Shown here piece after piece: positions 1-12,400 of a DNA stretch of 64,000 nucleotides. Where the stretch lies: the NCBI RefSeq assembly GCF_964340395.1, contig NC_135565.1, positions 1,551,001 through 1,615,000 on the forward strand. The letters are read 5' to 3'. The DNA comes from Glandiceps talaboti (lineage: Eukaryota; Hemichordata; Enteropneusta; Spengelidae). Both the position numbers and the translations under genes were made by a program. Position 1 is the stretch's first letter. Every line of letters starts with the position of its first letter. The notes beneath the pieces are model-generated. The model searched no databases and was not told the DNA's origin. It saw only the letters and a program-made list of their open reading frames with translations.

Positions 1-1873
1 GATGTATGGGGTATCAGGGTATATGGGCTATATAACACTAGATACATGGGGTATCAGGGTATATGGGCTATATCACACTAGATATATGGGGTATCAGGGT
101 ATATGGGCTATCACTTTAGATATATGGGGTATCAGGGTATATGGGCTGTCACATTAGATATATGGGGTATCAGGGTATATGGGCTGTCACATTAGATGTA
201 TGGGGTATCAGGGTATATGGGCTGTCACATTAGATATATGGGGTATCAGGGTATATGGGCTATCACATTAGATGTATGGGGTATCAGGGTATATTGGCTA
301 TCACATTAGATGTATGGGGTATCAGGGTATATTGGCTATCACATTAGATATATGGGGTATCAGGGTATATGGGCTATCACATTAGATGTATGGGGTATCA
401 GGATATATAGGCTATCACATTAGATGTATGGGGTATCAGGGTATATGGGCTATCACATTAGATATATGGGGTATCATGGTATATGGGCTATATCACATTA
501 GATGTATGGGGTATCAGGGTATATGGGCTATCACATTAGATGTATGGGGTATCAGGGTATATTGGCTATCACATTAGATGTATGGGGTATCAGGGTATAT
601 TGGCTATCACATTAGATGTATGGGGTATCAGGGATATGGGCTATCACATTAGATATATGGGGTATCATGGTATATGGGCTATATCACATTAGATGTATGG
701 GGTATCAGGGTATATGGGCTATCACATTAGATATATGGGGTATCATGGTATATGGGCTATATCACATTAGATGTATGGGGTATCAGGGTATATGGGCTAT
801 ATCACATTAGATGTATGGGGTATCAGGGTATATGGGCTATCACATTAGATGTATGGGGTATCAGGATATATGGGCTATCACATTAGATGTATGGGGTATC
901 AGGGTATATGGGCTATCACATTAGATATATGGGGTATCATGGTATATGGGCTATATCACATTAGATGTATGGGGTATCAGGGTATATGGGCTATCACATT
1001 AGATATATGGGGTATCATGGTATATGGGCTATATCACATTAGATGTATGGGGTATCAGGGTATATGGGCTATCACATTAGATGTATGGGGTATCAGGGTA
1101 TATGGGCTATATCACATTAGATGTATGGGGTATCAGGGTATATGGGCTATCACATTAGATGTATGGGGTATCAGGGTATATGGGCTATCACATTAGATAT
1201 ATGGGGTATCAGGGTATATGGGCTATATCACATTAGATGTATGGGGTATCAGGGTATATGGGCTATCACATTAGATATATGGGGTATCATGGTATATGGG
1301 CTATATCACATTAGATGTATGGGGTATCAGGGTATATGGGCTATCACATTAGATGTATGGGGTATCACTGATCAGGGTATATGGGCTATATCACATTAGA
1401 TGTATGGGGTATCAGGGTATATGGGCTATCACATTAGATGTATGGGGTATCAGGGTATATGGGCTATATCACATTAGATGTATGGGGTATCAGGGTATAT
1501 GGGCTATCACATTAGATATATGGGGTATCAGGGTATATGGGCTATCACATTAGATATATGGGGTATCATGGTATATGGGCTATATCACATTAGATGTATG
1601 GGGTATCAGGGTATATGGGCTATCACATTAGATGTATGGGGTATCAGGGTATATGGGCTATATCACATTAGATGTATGGGGTATCAGGGTATATGGGCTA
1701 TCACATTAGATGTATGGGGTATCAGGGTATATGGGCTATATCACATTAGATGTATGGGGTATCAGGGTATATGGGCTATCACATTAGATATATGGGGTAT
1801 CAGGGTATATGGGCTATCACATTAGATATATGGGGTATCAGGGTATATGGGCTATATCACACTAGATGTATGG
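1..1873. repeat. 38/40-bp minisatellite, about 48 copies
   Basis: Tandem units begin GATGTATGGGGTATCAGGG and differ mainly by an extra TA (CTATCAC versus CTATATCAC), giving 38- and 40-bp versions that often alternate. The array runs off the left edge, so its full length is unknown. It ends where the unit degenerates into TATGGAGTTAG. Long open frames within it are only a by-product of the repeat and show no protein-like composition. It lies 3' of the ZC3H11A-like gene. Confidence 0.97.
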
Positions 1874-1959
1874 AGTTAGAAACAAATTGTAAAGCAGCTG
1901 ATTAAATTACACAAAGTCAGCTTTACACCTTTTAAATATGAAATTCAAACAAATACATA

Positions 1960-2708
1960 TATAGGCGTGGTCTTGATGCTAGGCAAATTTACATACATTT
2001 TTTGAATGTTTATTCAATTTTTCCCTGTTATCTTCGCAATCTATATGATCATTTGGCTGTTGCTATGGGCGTGGTCTTGTTGCTAGGCAAATTTACATAT
2101 ATCTGTGAATGTTTATTCAATTGTTTATTAATCCCTATTGTTCTCTTTGTGAAATACTTGACCGTTTGGCTGTTGCCATGGGCATGGCCATGGTTGCTTG
2201 GGATATTTGCATACATTTTTTGAATGTTTTACTCACTTGCCTACCAGATGATGTTATTTAACCAAAATATACTGCCATTTGGATGTTGCCAAGGGCGTGG
2301 TCATGATTGCTAGGGTCAATTTTGTCAAAATGTTTTGAAGAAAATCTGCATAATAAAACTTTAAGAGACATCTCAACAAGTTTTAGTCTCATTGACCAAG
2401 TATTTTGTGAGATATGTTTTTGACCAAAATTTAACACTTTACCACCTAATTTGCATATCACTCATGACATCATTGTATCCTTAATAATTCTTAGTAAAGA
2501 CACCTTGAAGAATGTTTCACCCAAATTTCAGCCCAATCTGCCCAGTAGTTTTTAAGTTTAAGCTTTCTGACCAAAAATCACATTTTTTGACCCAAATCAC
2601 ACACCAGTGATAAGATCATTTGAACAATTCCCAAACTAGACACCCAAGGTAATGCACCAACAAAATATCATGGAAATCAGTCCAGCCATTTTTGACTTTA
2701 AGTTGTTC

Positions 2709-2764
<56 letters not shown>

Positions 2765-2803
2765 ACACCGGGCGATCCCTATAGCACAACTGAACTGAGG
2801 TTA
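1960..2803 (+). repeat. Dispersed element family F2, with (CA)n and terminal half-hairpin
   Basis: Three local copies of a module (GGCGTGGTCTTG, then TGCTAGGCAAATTTACATA) are followed by an AT-rich body with 'TTTGACCAAAA' and 'TTTGCATATCA' motifs, a (CA)n run and the end motif TAGCACAACTGAACTGAGG. The same body, in the same order, recurs at 40540-41199, and the modules recur near 22500, 38790, 42700 and 43630. No coding capacity is visible. It is a non-autonomous dispersed repeat. The class is uncertain; the terminal hairpin suggests a Helitron/Helentron-like or other foldback-ended element. Confidence 0.7.
2707..2762. repeat. (CA)n microsatellite
   Basis: An almost pure CA run sits inside the F2 dispersed element, just before its terminal hairpin motif. 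Other F2 copies carry a microsatellite in the same place. Confidence 0.97.
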
Positions 2804-3062
2804 AAAAAACAAACATATTTTGTTATTAACAGATAATCTGTTTGTTTATTTGCACAAGAAATGCCATTCATCGTTCACAAAATTTATTTTTTTTACAATG
2901 CAAAATTCTTGTTTTATGAAATATTCTCATGAAACATTCCTAACTAGTCTTGAAATTACATCAGTAAAAAAAAAACAGAGTAAATTGTAAGGATGTATAC
3001 TAGTATATCACAACTCATGCAAGCCAAATTGAACACATATGAACCAAAAATATACGTTTATT
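2804..3062. other. AT-rich intergenic sequence
   Basis: Nothing recognisable is seen apart from poly-T and poly-A runs. It separates the F2 repeat from the 48-bp array. Confidence 0.6.
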
Positions 3063-3486
3063 CTCTGGTTGGCAGTAACTGACAAATACTCATGACATCT
3101 GGGTTTTATACTCTGGTAGGTAGTAACTGACAAATACTCATGACATCTGGGTTTATACTCTGGTAGGTAGTAACTGACAAATACTCATGACATCTGAGTT
3201 TTATACTCTGGTAGGCAGTAACTGACAAATACTCATGACATCTGGGTTTTATACTCTGGTAGGTAGTAACTGACAAATACTCATGACATCTGGGTTTTAT
3301 ACTCTGGTAGGTAGTAACTGACAAATACTCATGACATCTGGGTTTTATACTCTGGTAGGTAGTAACTGACAAATACTCATGACATCTGGGTTTTATACTC
3401 TGGTAGGTAGTAACTGACAAATACTCATGACATATGGGTTTTATACTCTGGTAGGCAGTAACTGACAAATACTCATGACATATGGG
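3063..3486. repeat. 48-bp minisatellite, about 9 copies
   Basis: Units begin CTCTGGTAGGTAGTAACTG and are 48 bp (one is 47 bp). Because 48 is a multiple of three, the minus strand shows a 16-residue periodic open frame. This is a repeat artefact, not a gene. Confidence 0.96.
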
Positions 3487-4093
3487 GTTTGTCACTACAC
3501 ATGAAAAGACCTGAAGTGCTTTGGCTTAAAAATGAAAACATTTAATCTGAGGGAATAGTATGTAATTACATAGAATACAATATCATATCTCCTTTTAAAT
3601 CATTCCATTTGATCTCAAAATGATACCTTAACTGCAACTACTGGCTAGTCTCAACTAACAATTATCTTTATTTTTTTTCCAGCTTCTAGAGACATCCCTT
3701 ATTCTTTCTTTCTTTCTTTTTTTTTTTTTTTTTTTTTTTACAAACCCAGATATTTGGGTATTGTCATCAATCCTTTAGTCAAGATCTTTGAAAGCAACAA
3801 CAACAAATTATACATGTATAATGTCTAACAATGAAACTAGTCTGAAATCATCATATCCTTTAGCCACACTAGTAGGCTTCACATATATTAAAATGTACTT
3901 CAAATATTCCAGGTCTTTCTCTGACAGTAGTACTAATCAGATAGTATAGTTTGACCACTAGTAGTACTAATCAGATAGTATAGTTTGACCACTAGTAGTT
4001 TATTTGTTTGGGATGGTGTATTTATAGGAACTTACAAGCTTATTAATACATGTTCCTTTCTTTTGTCTCATCATATACTTTACATGGCATCAT
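3487..4093. other. Intergenic stretch with a 34-bp tandem duplication and poly-T
   Basis: No gene is seen. It holds a (TTTC)n/poly-T run near 3700-3739 and two perfect adjacent copies of a 34-bp segment starting AGTAGTACTAATCAGATAG at 3926 and 3960. Confidence 0.75.
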
Positions 4094-4351
4094 TAGTGGG
4101 GGTGGGGGTATAACAGTTGTACATAGTGGGGGTGGGGATGTAACGGTTGTACATAGTGGGGGTGGGGGTATAATGGTTGTACATAGTGGGGGTGGGGGTA
4201 TAACAGTTGTACATAGTGGGGGTGGGGGTATAACAGTTGTACATAGTGGGGGTGGGGGTATAACAGTTGTACATAGTGGGGGTGGGGATGTAACGGTTGT
4301 ACATAGTGGGGGTGGGGATGTAACAGTTGTACATAGTGGGGGATGGGGTAT
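4094..4351. repeat. 30-bp G-rich minisatellite, about 8.5 copies
   Basis: Units begin AGTGGGGGTGGGGGTATAAC. The plus strand carries repeated G4-5 runs (GGGGGTGGGGG), so each pair of units could offer G-quadruplex-forming tracts. All frames are open because the unit is 30 bp. Confidence 0.96.
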
Positions 4352-4679
4352 AAGGGCTGTAATCCTGACAATCCAACAATTTCAGTCAATGAAAACAGCT
4401 AATAATATCAATATTGTGTTTGAACACATACACCTCTTGAATATAATAACTGCAAACTACTGCATCCACTGTTTACAAGTGATTTCAGCTTGTTTATACC
4501 AGACTTCACCATTTGATATTATTGTGTCCAATCAGTGACAGCTGATATATGGTCAATATTTCATACAAGAACTGAACTTAAAATTTACTAAATTTCAATC
4601 AAATATTTGTTCATCAGCTCAAAAGTAGAGAGAAAAAAGTTTTGTTGTTATAACTACCATGCTGACTACTACTATACTG
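4352..4679. other. AT-rich spacer without a gene
   Basis: This is unique-looking AT-rich sequence between two arrays. I see no exon, RNA gene or repeat end in it. Confidence 0.5.
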
Positions 4680-5014
4680 TAAGGTGACTGGTAAGTCCTC
4701 TGGTAAGGTGACTGGTAAGTCATCTGGTAAGGTGACTGGTAAGTCCTCTGGTAAGGTGACTGGTAAGTCATCTGGTAAGGTGACTGGTAAGTCATCTGGT
4801 AAGGTGACTGGTAAGTCATCTGGTAAGGTGACTGGTAAATCATCTGGTAAGGTGACTGGTAAGTCATCTGGTAATGTGACTGGTAAGTCATCTGGTAATG
4901 TGACTGGTAAGTCATCTGGTAAGGTGACTGGTAAGTCATCTGGTAATGTGACTGGTAAGTCATCTGGTAATGTGACTGGTAAGTCATCTGGTAAGGTGAC
5001 TGGTAAATCCTCTG
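4680..5014. repeat. 24-bp minisatellite, 14 copies
   Basis: Units read AAGGTGACTGGTAAGTCATC and continue TGGT. The 24-bp period keeps two opposing frames open. On the plus strand every unit contains CTGGTAAGT, a good 5' splice-site consensus. The annotated gene lies on the other strand, so no role is claimed. Confidence 0.97.
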
Positions 5015-5030
5015 CAGAGTGAGAAAATCT

Positions 5031-5414
5031 CTAGATCCTAACTTTTTGTTGCCACAGTTATCTGAAATAAATGCTGGGTACATTCTACATCCTAACTTTT
5101 TGTTGCCACAGTTATCTGAAATAAATGCTGGCTACATTCTACATCCTAACTTTTTGTTGCCACAGTTATCTGAAATAAATGCTGGGTACATTCTACATCC
5201 TAACTTTTTGTTGCCACAGTTATCTGAAATAAATGCTGGGTACATTCTACATCCTAACTTTTTGTTGCCACAGTTATCTGAAATAAATGCTGGGTACATT
5301 CTACATCCTAACTTTTTGTTGCCACAGTTATCTGAAATAAATGCTGGGTACATTCTACATCCTAACTTTTTGTTGCCACAGTTATCTGAAATAAATGCTG
5401 GGTACATTCTACAT
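5031..5414. repeat. 54-bp minisatellite, 7 copies
   Basis: Units begin CATCCTAACTTTTTGTTGCC and are nearly identical. On the minus (gene) strand each unit contains CATTTATTTCAG, an acceptor-like sequence, but no partner donor is obvious. It lies downstream of the stop codon, in or beyond the 3' UTR. Confidence 0.97.
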
Positions 5415-5814
5415 ACCTGCAACTTGTCTCTATTAGAGATTGCTAATTTTGTATTGTAAATATATTCAACATCTAGGATATGTAATTCTAATATAAGACA
5501 GTCTGCTACAAAACAACCAATTCTTACAAGAATCTAAATATTGCATTTAATAAATGAATAATACTAATAACTGTAGCATGTTTATCAGGACAATTACTCC
5601 CTTTGAACATCTGGATATTTTTTGGAATTATCCACTTAAGTTGTCAGAGTTCTGCCGATGCATTTATAGAGTAGTGGAGTTCTTGAGGTCCTAATACATT
5701 CTTTTGTCATGTAACTTTCTCAGGACTGTCATTATTTTCTAAGACGTACACAGTATTGTAGTGTTTTTTGCAATACTTTTAATGTCAACCGTGGCGTTGG
5801 TCCTTTCACATACT
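5415..5814. other. 3' flank of the ZC3H11A-like gene
   Basis: This stretch is on the transcript-downstream side of the stop codon. On the minus strand an ATTAAA hexamer lies at 5546-5551 and could be a poly(A) signal. Nothing else marks the true 3' end, so the UTR boundary is unresolved. Confidence 0.3.
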
Positions 5815-6247
5815 TCATTTCCATTCTGGTATAGCAATGTGTACTTCCATTAACTGTTGATCAGTTCATTCCATTTTGATATAGGGATGTGTGCTTCTGT
5901 TAACTCTTGATCAGTTCATTCCATTTTGATATAGGGATGTGTGCTTCTGTTAACTCTTGATCAGTTCATTCCATTTTGATATAGGGATGTGTGCTTCTGT
6001 TAACTCTTGATCAGTTCATTCCATTTCGATGTGGGGATGTGTGCTTCTGTTATGGTTAATAAGTTCATTCCATTTTGATATAGGGATGTGTGCTTCTGTT
6101 ACGGTTGATCAGTTCATTCCATTTTGGTATAGGGATGTGTGCTTCTGTTATGGTTGATCATTTCATTCCATTTTGATATAGGGATGTGTGCTTCTGTTAT
6201 GGTTCATTAGTTCATTCCATTTTGATGTGGGGATGTGTGCTTCCATT
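5815..6247. repeat. 50-bp minisatellite abutting the stop codon, about 8 copies
   Basis: Units run TGATCAGTTCATTCCATTTT and on to TGTGTGCTTCTGTTAACTCT. On the minus strand each unit includes GAACTGATCAAGAGTTAA. This closely resembles the last coding codons and stop of the ZC3H11A-like gene (GAACTGATCAATAGTTAG, next to the array). The array therefore seems to have grown from the stop-codon region and would lie in the 3' UTR. Confidence 0.9.
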
Positions 6248-6249
6248 AA

Positions 6250-6415
6250 CTAACTATTGATCAGTTCATCTAATTCTAAAAGCAAGTCATCTTCAGGTCC
6301 ATCCTCCTTATCCATGGTGTCATCTAGGAGGTCATCATCAAGAAATTCACCGAATTCATCTTCTAGTGCAATGCTATCATCAGGCACTTCTATCTTTGTT
6401 TTTTTAGCGTTTGCG
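6250..6415 (-). CDS. ZC3H11A: ZC3H11A-like exon 15: acidic C-terminus and stop
   Basis: 166 coding nt with the stop TAG at 6250-6252. The acceptor is TTGTTTTTTTGACAG, entering in phase 2. It encodes ANAKKTKIEVPDDSIALEDE, an FGEFLDDDLLDD stretch, and ends GPEDDLLLELDELINS. This tail is close to the EDDLLLELSEMIDS ending of human ZC3H11A as I recall it, and was the anchor for the gene call. It is separated from exon 14 by about 9.6 kb, nearly all of it one minisatellite. Confidence 0.96.
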
Positions 6416-9400
6416 CTGTCAAAAAAACAAAACAAAGAAAGAAGAAATGTCAAGTGATGTCATTTAGAACTCACGTGTATGAAGAGATTTAAAATGTCAA
6501 GTGATGTCATTTAGAACTCACATGTATGAAGAGATTTAAAATGTCAAGTGATGTCCTTTAGAACTCACATGTATGAAGAGATTTAAAATGTCAAGTGATG
6601 TCATTTAGAACTCACGTGTATGAAGAGATTTAAAATGTCAAGTGATGTCCTTTAGAACTCACATGTATGAAGAGATTTAAAATGTCAAGTGATGTCATTT
6701 AGAACTCACGTGTATGAAGAGATTTAAAATGTCAAGTGATGTCATTTATAACTCACGTGTATGAAGAGATTTAAAATGTCAAGTGATGTCATTTATAACT
6801 CACGTGTATGAAGAGATTTCAAATGTCAAGTGATGTCATTTAGAACTCACATGTATGAAGAGATTTAAAATGTCAAGTGATGTCATTTATAACTCACGTG
6901 TATGAAGAGATTTAAAATGTCAAGTGATGTCATTTAGAACTCACGTGTATGAAGAGATTTAAAATGTCAAGTGATGTTATTTAGAACTCACATGTATGAA
7001 GAGATTTAAAATGTCAAGTGATGTCATTTAGAACTCACGTGTATGAAGAGATTTAAAATGTCAAGTGATGTCATTTAGAACTCACATGTATGAAGAGATT
7101 TAAAATGTCAAGTGATGTCATTTAGAACTCACATGTATGAAGAGATTTAAAATGTCAAGTGATGTCATTTAGAACTCACATGTATGAAGAGATTTAAAAT
7201 GTCAAGTGATGTCATTTATAACTCACGTGTATGAAGAGATTTAAAATGTCAAGTGATGTCATTTAGAACTCACGTGTATGAAGAGATTTAAAATGTCAAG
7301 TGATGTCCTTTAGAACTCACATGTATGAAGAGATTTAAAATGTCAAGTGATGTCATTTAGAACTCACGTGTATGAAGAGATTTAAAATGTCAAGTGATGT
7401 CATTTAGAACTCACATGTATGAAGAGATTTAAAATGTCAAGTGATGTCATTTATAACTCACGTGTATGAAGAGATTTAAAATGTCAAGTGATGTCATTTA
7501 TAACTCACGTGTATGAAGAGATTTCAAATGTCAAGTGATGTCATTTAGAACTCACATGTATGAAGAGATTTAAAATGTCAAGTGATGTCATTTATAACTC
7601 ACGTGTATGAAGAGATTTAAAATGTCAAGTGATGTCATTTAGAACTCACGTGTATGAAGAGATTTAAAATGTCAAGTGATGTTATTTAGAACTCACATGT
7701 ATGAAGAGATTTAAAATGTCAAGTGATGTCATTTAGAACTCACGTGTATGAAGAGATTTAAAATGTCAAGTGATGTCCTTTAGAACTCACATGTATGAAG
7801 AGATTTAAAATGTCAAGTGATGTCATTTAGAACTCACGTGTATGAAGAGATTTAAAATGTCAAGTGATGTCATTTAGAACTCACATGTACGAAGAGATTT
7901 AAAATGTCAAGTGATGTCCTTTAGAACTCACATGTATGAAGAGATTTAAAATGTCAAGTGATGTCATTTAGAACTCACGTGTATGAAGAGATTTAAAATG
8001 TCAAGTGATGTCCTTTAGAACTCACATGTATGAAGAGATTTAAAATGTCAAGTGATGTCATTTATAACTCACGTGTATGAAGAGATTTAAAATGTCAAGT
8101 GATGTCCTTTAGAACTCACATGTATGAAGAGATTTAAAATGTCAAGTGATGTCATTTAGAACTCACATGTATGAAGAGATTTAAAATGTCAAGTGATGTC
8201 ATTTAGAACTCACGTGTATGAAGAGATTTAAAATGTCAAGTGATGTCATTTAGAACTCACATGTATGAAGAGATTTAAAATGTCAAGTGATGTCATTTAG
8301 AACTCACGTGTATGAAGAGATTTAAAATGTCAAGTGATGTCATTTAGAACTCACATGTATGAAGAGATTTAAAATGTCAAGTGATGTCATTTAGAACTCA
8401 CATGTATGAAGAGATTTAAAATGTCAAGTGATGTCATTTAGAACTCACGTGTATCAAGAGATTTAAAATGTCAAGTGATGTCCTTTAGAACTCACATGTA
8501 TGAAGAGATTTAAAATGTCAAGTGATGTCATTTAGAACTCACGTGTATGAAGAGATTTAAAATGTCAAGTGATGTCATTTAGAACTCACATGTATGAAGA
8601 GATTTAAAATGTCAAGTGATGTCATTTAGAACTCACGTGTATGAAGAGATTTAAAATGTCAAGTGATGTCATTTAGAACTCACATGTATGAAGAGATTTA
8701 AAATGTCAAGTGATGTCATTTAGAACTCACGTGTATGAAGAGATTTAAAATGTCAAGTGATGTCATTTAGAACTCACGTGTATGAAGAGATTTAAAATGT
8801 CAAGTGATGTCCTTTAGAACTCACGTGTATGAAGAGATTTAAAATGTCAAGTGATGTCCTTTAGAACTCACATGTATGAAGAGATTTAAAATGTCAAGTG
8901 ATGTCATTTAGAACTCACGTGTATGAAGAGATTTAAAATGTCAAGTGATGTCATTTAGAACTCACGTGTATGAAGAGATTTAAAATGTCAAGTGATGTCA
9001 TTTAGAACTCACGTGTATGAAGAGATTTAAAATGTCAAGTGATGTCCTTTAGAACTCACATGTATGAAGAGATTTAAAATGTCAAGTGATGTCATTTATA
9101 ACTCACGTGTATGAAGAGATTTAAAATGTCAAGTGATGTCCTTTAGAACTCACATGTATGAAGAGATTTAAAATGTCAAGTGATGTCATTTAGAACTCAC
9201 ATGTATGAAGAGATTTAAAATGTCAAGTGATGTCATTTAGAACTCACGTGTATGAAGAGATTTAAAATGTCAAGTGATGTCATTTAGAACTCACATGTAT
9301 GAAGAGATTTAAAATGTCAAGTGATGTCATTTAGAACTCACGTGTATGAAGAGATTTAAAATGTCAAGTGATGTCATTTAGAACTCACATGTATGAAGAG

Positions 9401-12400
9401 ATTTAAAATGTCAAGTGATGTCATTTAGAACTCACATGTATGAAGAGATTTAAAATGTCAAGTGATGTCATTTAGAACTCACGTGTATCAAGAGATTTAA
9501 AATGTCAAGTGATGTCCTTTAGAACTCACATGTATGAAGAGATTTAAAATGTCAAGTGATGTCATTTAGAACTCACGTGTATGAAGAGATTTAAAATGTC
9601 AAGTGATGTCATTTATAACTCACGTGTATGAAGAGATTTAAAATGTCAAGTGATGTCATTTAGAACTCACATGTATGAAGAGATTTAAAATGTCAAGTGA
9701 TGTCATTTAGAACTCACGTGTATGAAGAGATTTAAAATGTCAAGTGATGTCATTTAGAACTCACATGTATGAAGAGATTTAAAATGTCAAGTGATGTCAT
9801 TTAGAACTCACGTGTATGAAGAGATTTAAAATGTCAAGTGATGTCATTTAGAACTCACGTGTATGAAGAGATTTAAAATGTCAAGTGATGTCCTTTAGAA
9901 CTCACGTGTATGAAGAGATTTAAAATGTCAAGTGATGTCCTTTAGAACTCACATGTATGAAGAGATTTAAAATGTCAAGTGATGTCATTTAGAACTCACG
10001 TGTATGAAGAGATTTAAAATGTCAAGTGATGTCATTTATAACTCACGTGTATGAAGAGATTTAAAATGTCAAGTGATGTCATTTAGAACTCACGTGTATG
10101 AAGAGATTTAAAATGTCAAGTGATGTCCTTTAGAACTCACGTGTATGAAGAGATTTAAAATGTCAAGTGATGTCATTTAGAACTCACGTGTATGAAGAGA
10201 TTTAAAATGTCAAGTGATGTCATTTAGAACTCACGTGTATGAAGAGATTTAAAATGTCAAGTGATGTCATTTATAACTCACGTGTATGATGAGATTTAAA
10301 ATGTCAAGTGATGTCCTTTAGAACTCACATGTATGAAGAGATTTAAAATGTCAAGTGATGTCCTTTAGAACTCACATGTATGAAGAGATTTAAAATGTCA
10401 AGTGATGTCATTTATAACTCACATGTATGAAGAGATTTAAAATGTCAAGTGATGTCCTTTAGAACTCACATGTACGAAGAGATTTAAAATGTCAAGTGAT
10501 GTCATTTAGAACTCACGTGTATGAAGAGATTTAAAATGTCAAGTGATGTCATTTAGAACTCACATGTATGAAGAGATTTAAAATGTCAAGTGATGTCATT
10601 TAGAACTCACGTGTATGAAGAGATTTAAAATGTCAAGTGATGTCATTTAGAACTCACATGTATGAAGAGATTTAAAATGTCAAGTGATGTCATTTAGAAC
10701 TCACGTGTATGAAGAGATTTAAAATGTCAAGTGATGTCCTTTATAACTCACATGTATGAAGAGATTTAAAATGTCAAGTGATGTCCTTTAGAACTCACAT
10801 GTATGAAGAGATTTAAAATGTCAAGTAATGTCATTTAGAACTCACGTGTATGAAGAGATTTAAAATGTCAAGTGATGTCATTTAGAACTCACATGTATGA
10901 AGAGATTTAAAATGTCAAGTGATGTCATTTATAACTCACGTGTATGAAGAGATTTAAAATGTCAAGTGATGTCCTTTATAACTCACATGTATGAAGAGAT
11001 TTAAAATGTCAAGTGATGTCATTTAGAACTCACGTGTATGAAGAGATTTAAAATGTCAAGTGATGTCATTTAGAACTCACATGTATGAAGAGATTTAAAA
11101 TGTCAAGTGATGTCCTTTAGAACTCACATGTATGAAGAGATTTAAAATGTCAAGTGATGTCATTTAGAACTCACGTGTATGAAGAGATTTAAAATGTCAA
11201 GTGATGTCATTTATAACTCACGTGTATGAAGAGATTTAAAATGTCAAGTGATGTCATTTATAACTCACGTGTATGAAGAGATTTAAAATGTCAAGTGATG
11301 TCCTTTAGAACTCACGTGTATGAAGAGATTTAAAATGTCAAGTGATGTCATTTAGAACTCACATGTATGAAGAGATTTAAAATGTCAAGTGATGTCATTT
11401 AGAACTCACGTGTATGAAGAGATTTAAAATGTCAAGTGATGTCATTTAGAACTCACATGTATGAAGAGATTTAAAATGTCAAGTGATGTCCTTTAGAACT
11501 CACGTGTATGAAGAGATTTAAAATGTCAAGTGATGTCCTTTAGAACTCACATGTATGAAGAGATTTAAAATGTCAAGTGATGTCATTTAGAACTCACGTG
11601 TATGAAGAGATTTAAAATGTCAAGTGATGTCATTTAGAACTCACATGTATGAAGAGATTTAAAATGTCAAGTGATGTCCTTTAGAACTCACATGTATGAA
11701 GAGATTTAAAATGTCAAGTGATGTCATTTAGAACTCACATGTATGAAGAGATTTAAAATGTCAAGTGATGTCATTTAGAACTCACATGTATGAAGAGATT
11801 TAAAATGTCAAGTGATGTCATTTAGAACATACATGTATGAAGAGATTTAAAATGTCAAGTGATGTCATTTAGAACTCACGTGTATGAAGAGATTTAAAAT
11901 GTCAAGTGATGTCATTTATAACTCACATGTATGATGAGATTTAAAATGTCAAGTGATGTCCTTTAGAACTCACATGTATGAAGAGATTTAAAATGTCAAG
12001 TGATGTTATTTAGAACTCACATGTATGAAGAGATTTAAAATGTCAAGTGATGTCATTTAGAACTCACGTGTATGAAGAGATTTAAAATGTCAAGTGATGT
12101 CATTTAGAACTCACGTGTATGAAGAGATTTAAAATGTCAAGTGATGTCATTTAGAACTCACATGTATGAAGAGATTTAAAATGTCAAGTGATGTCCTTTA
12201 GAACTCACATGTATGAAGAGATTTAAAATGTCAAGTGATGTCATTTAGAACTCACGTGTATGAAGAGATTTAAAATGTCAAGTGATGTCATTTATAACTC
12301 ACGTGTATGAAGAGATTTAAAATGTCAAGTGATGTCATTTAGAACTCACGTGTATGAAGAGATTTAAAATGTCAAGTGATGTCATTTAGAACTCACATGT

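Noticed and set aside
4684-5022. Plus-strand donor-rich 24-bp array as a splice-site array
   Set aside because: CTGGTAAGT recurs, but no gene on the plus strand is supported here, so there is no splicing context.
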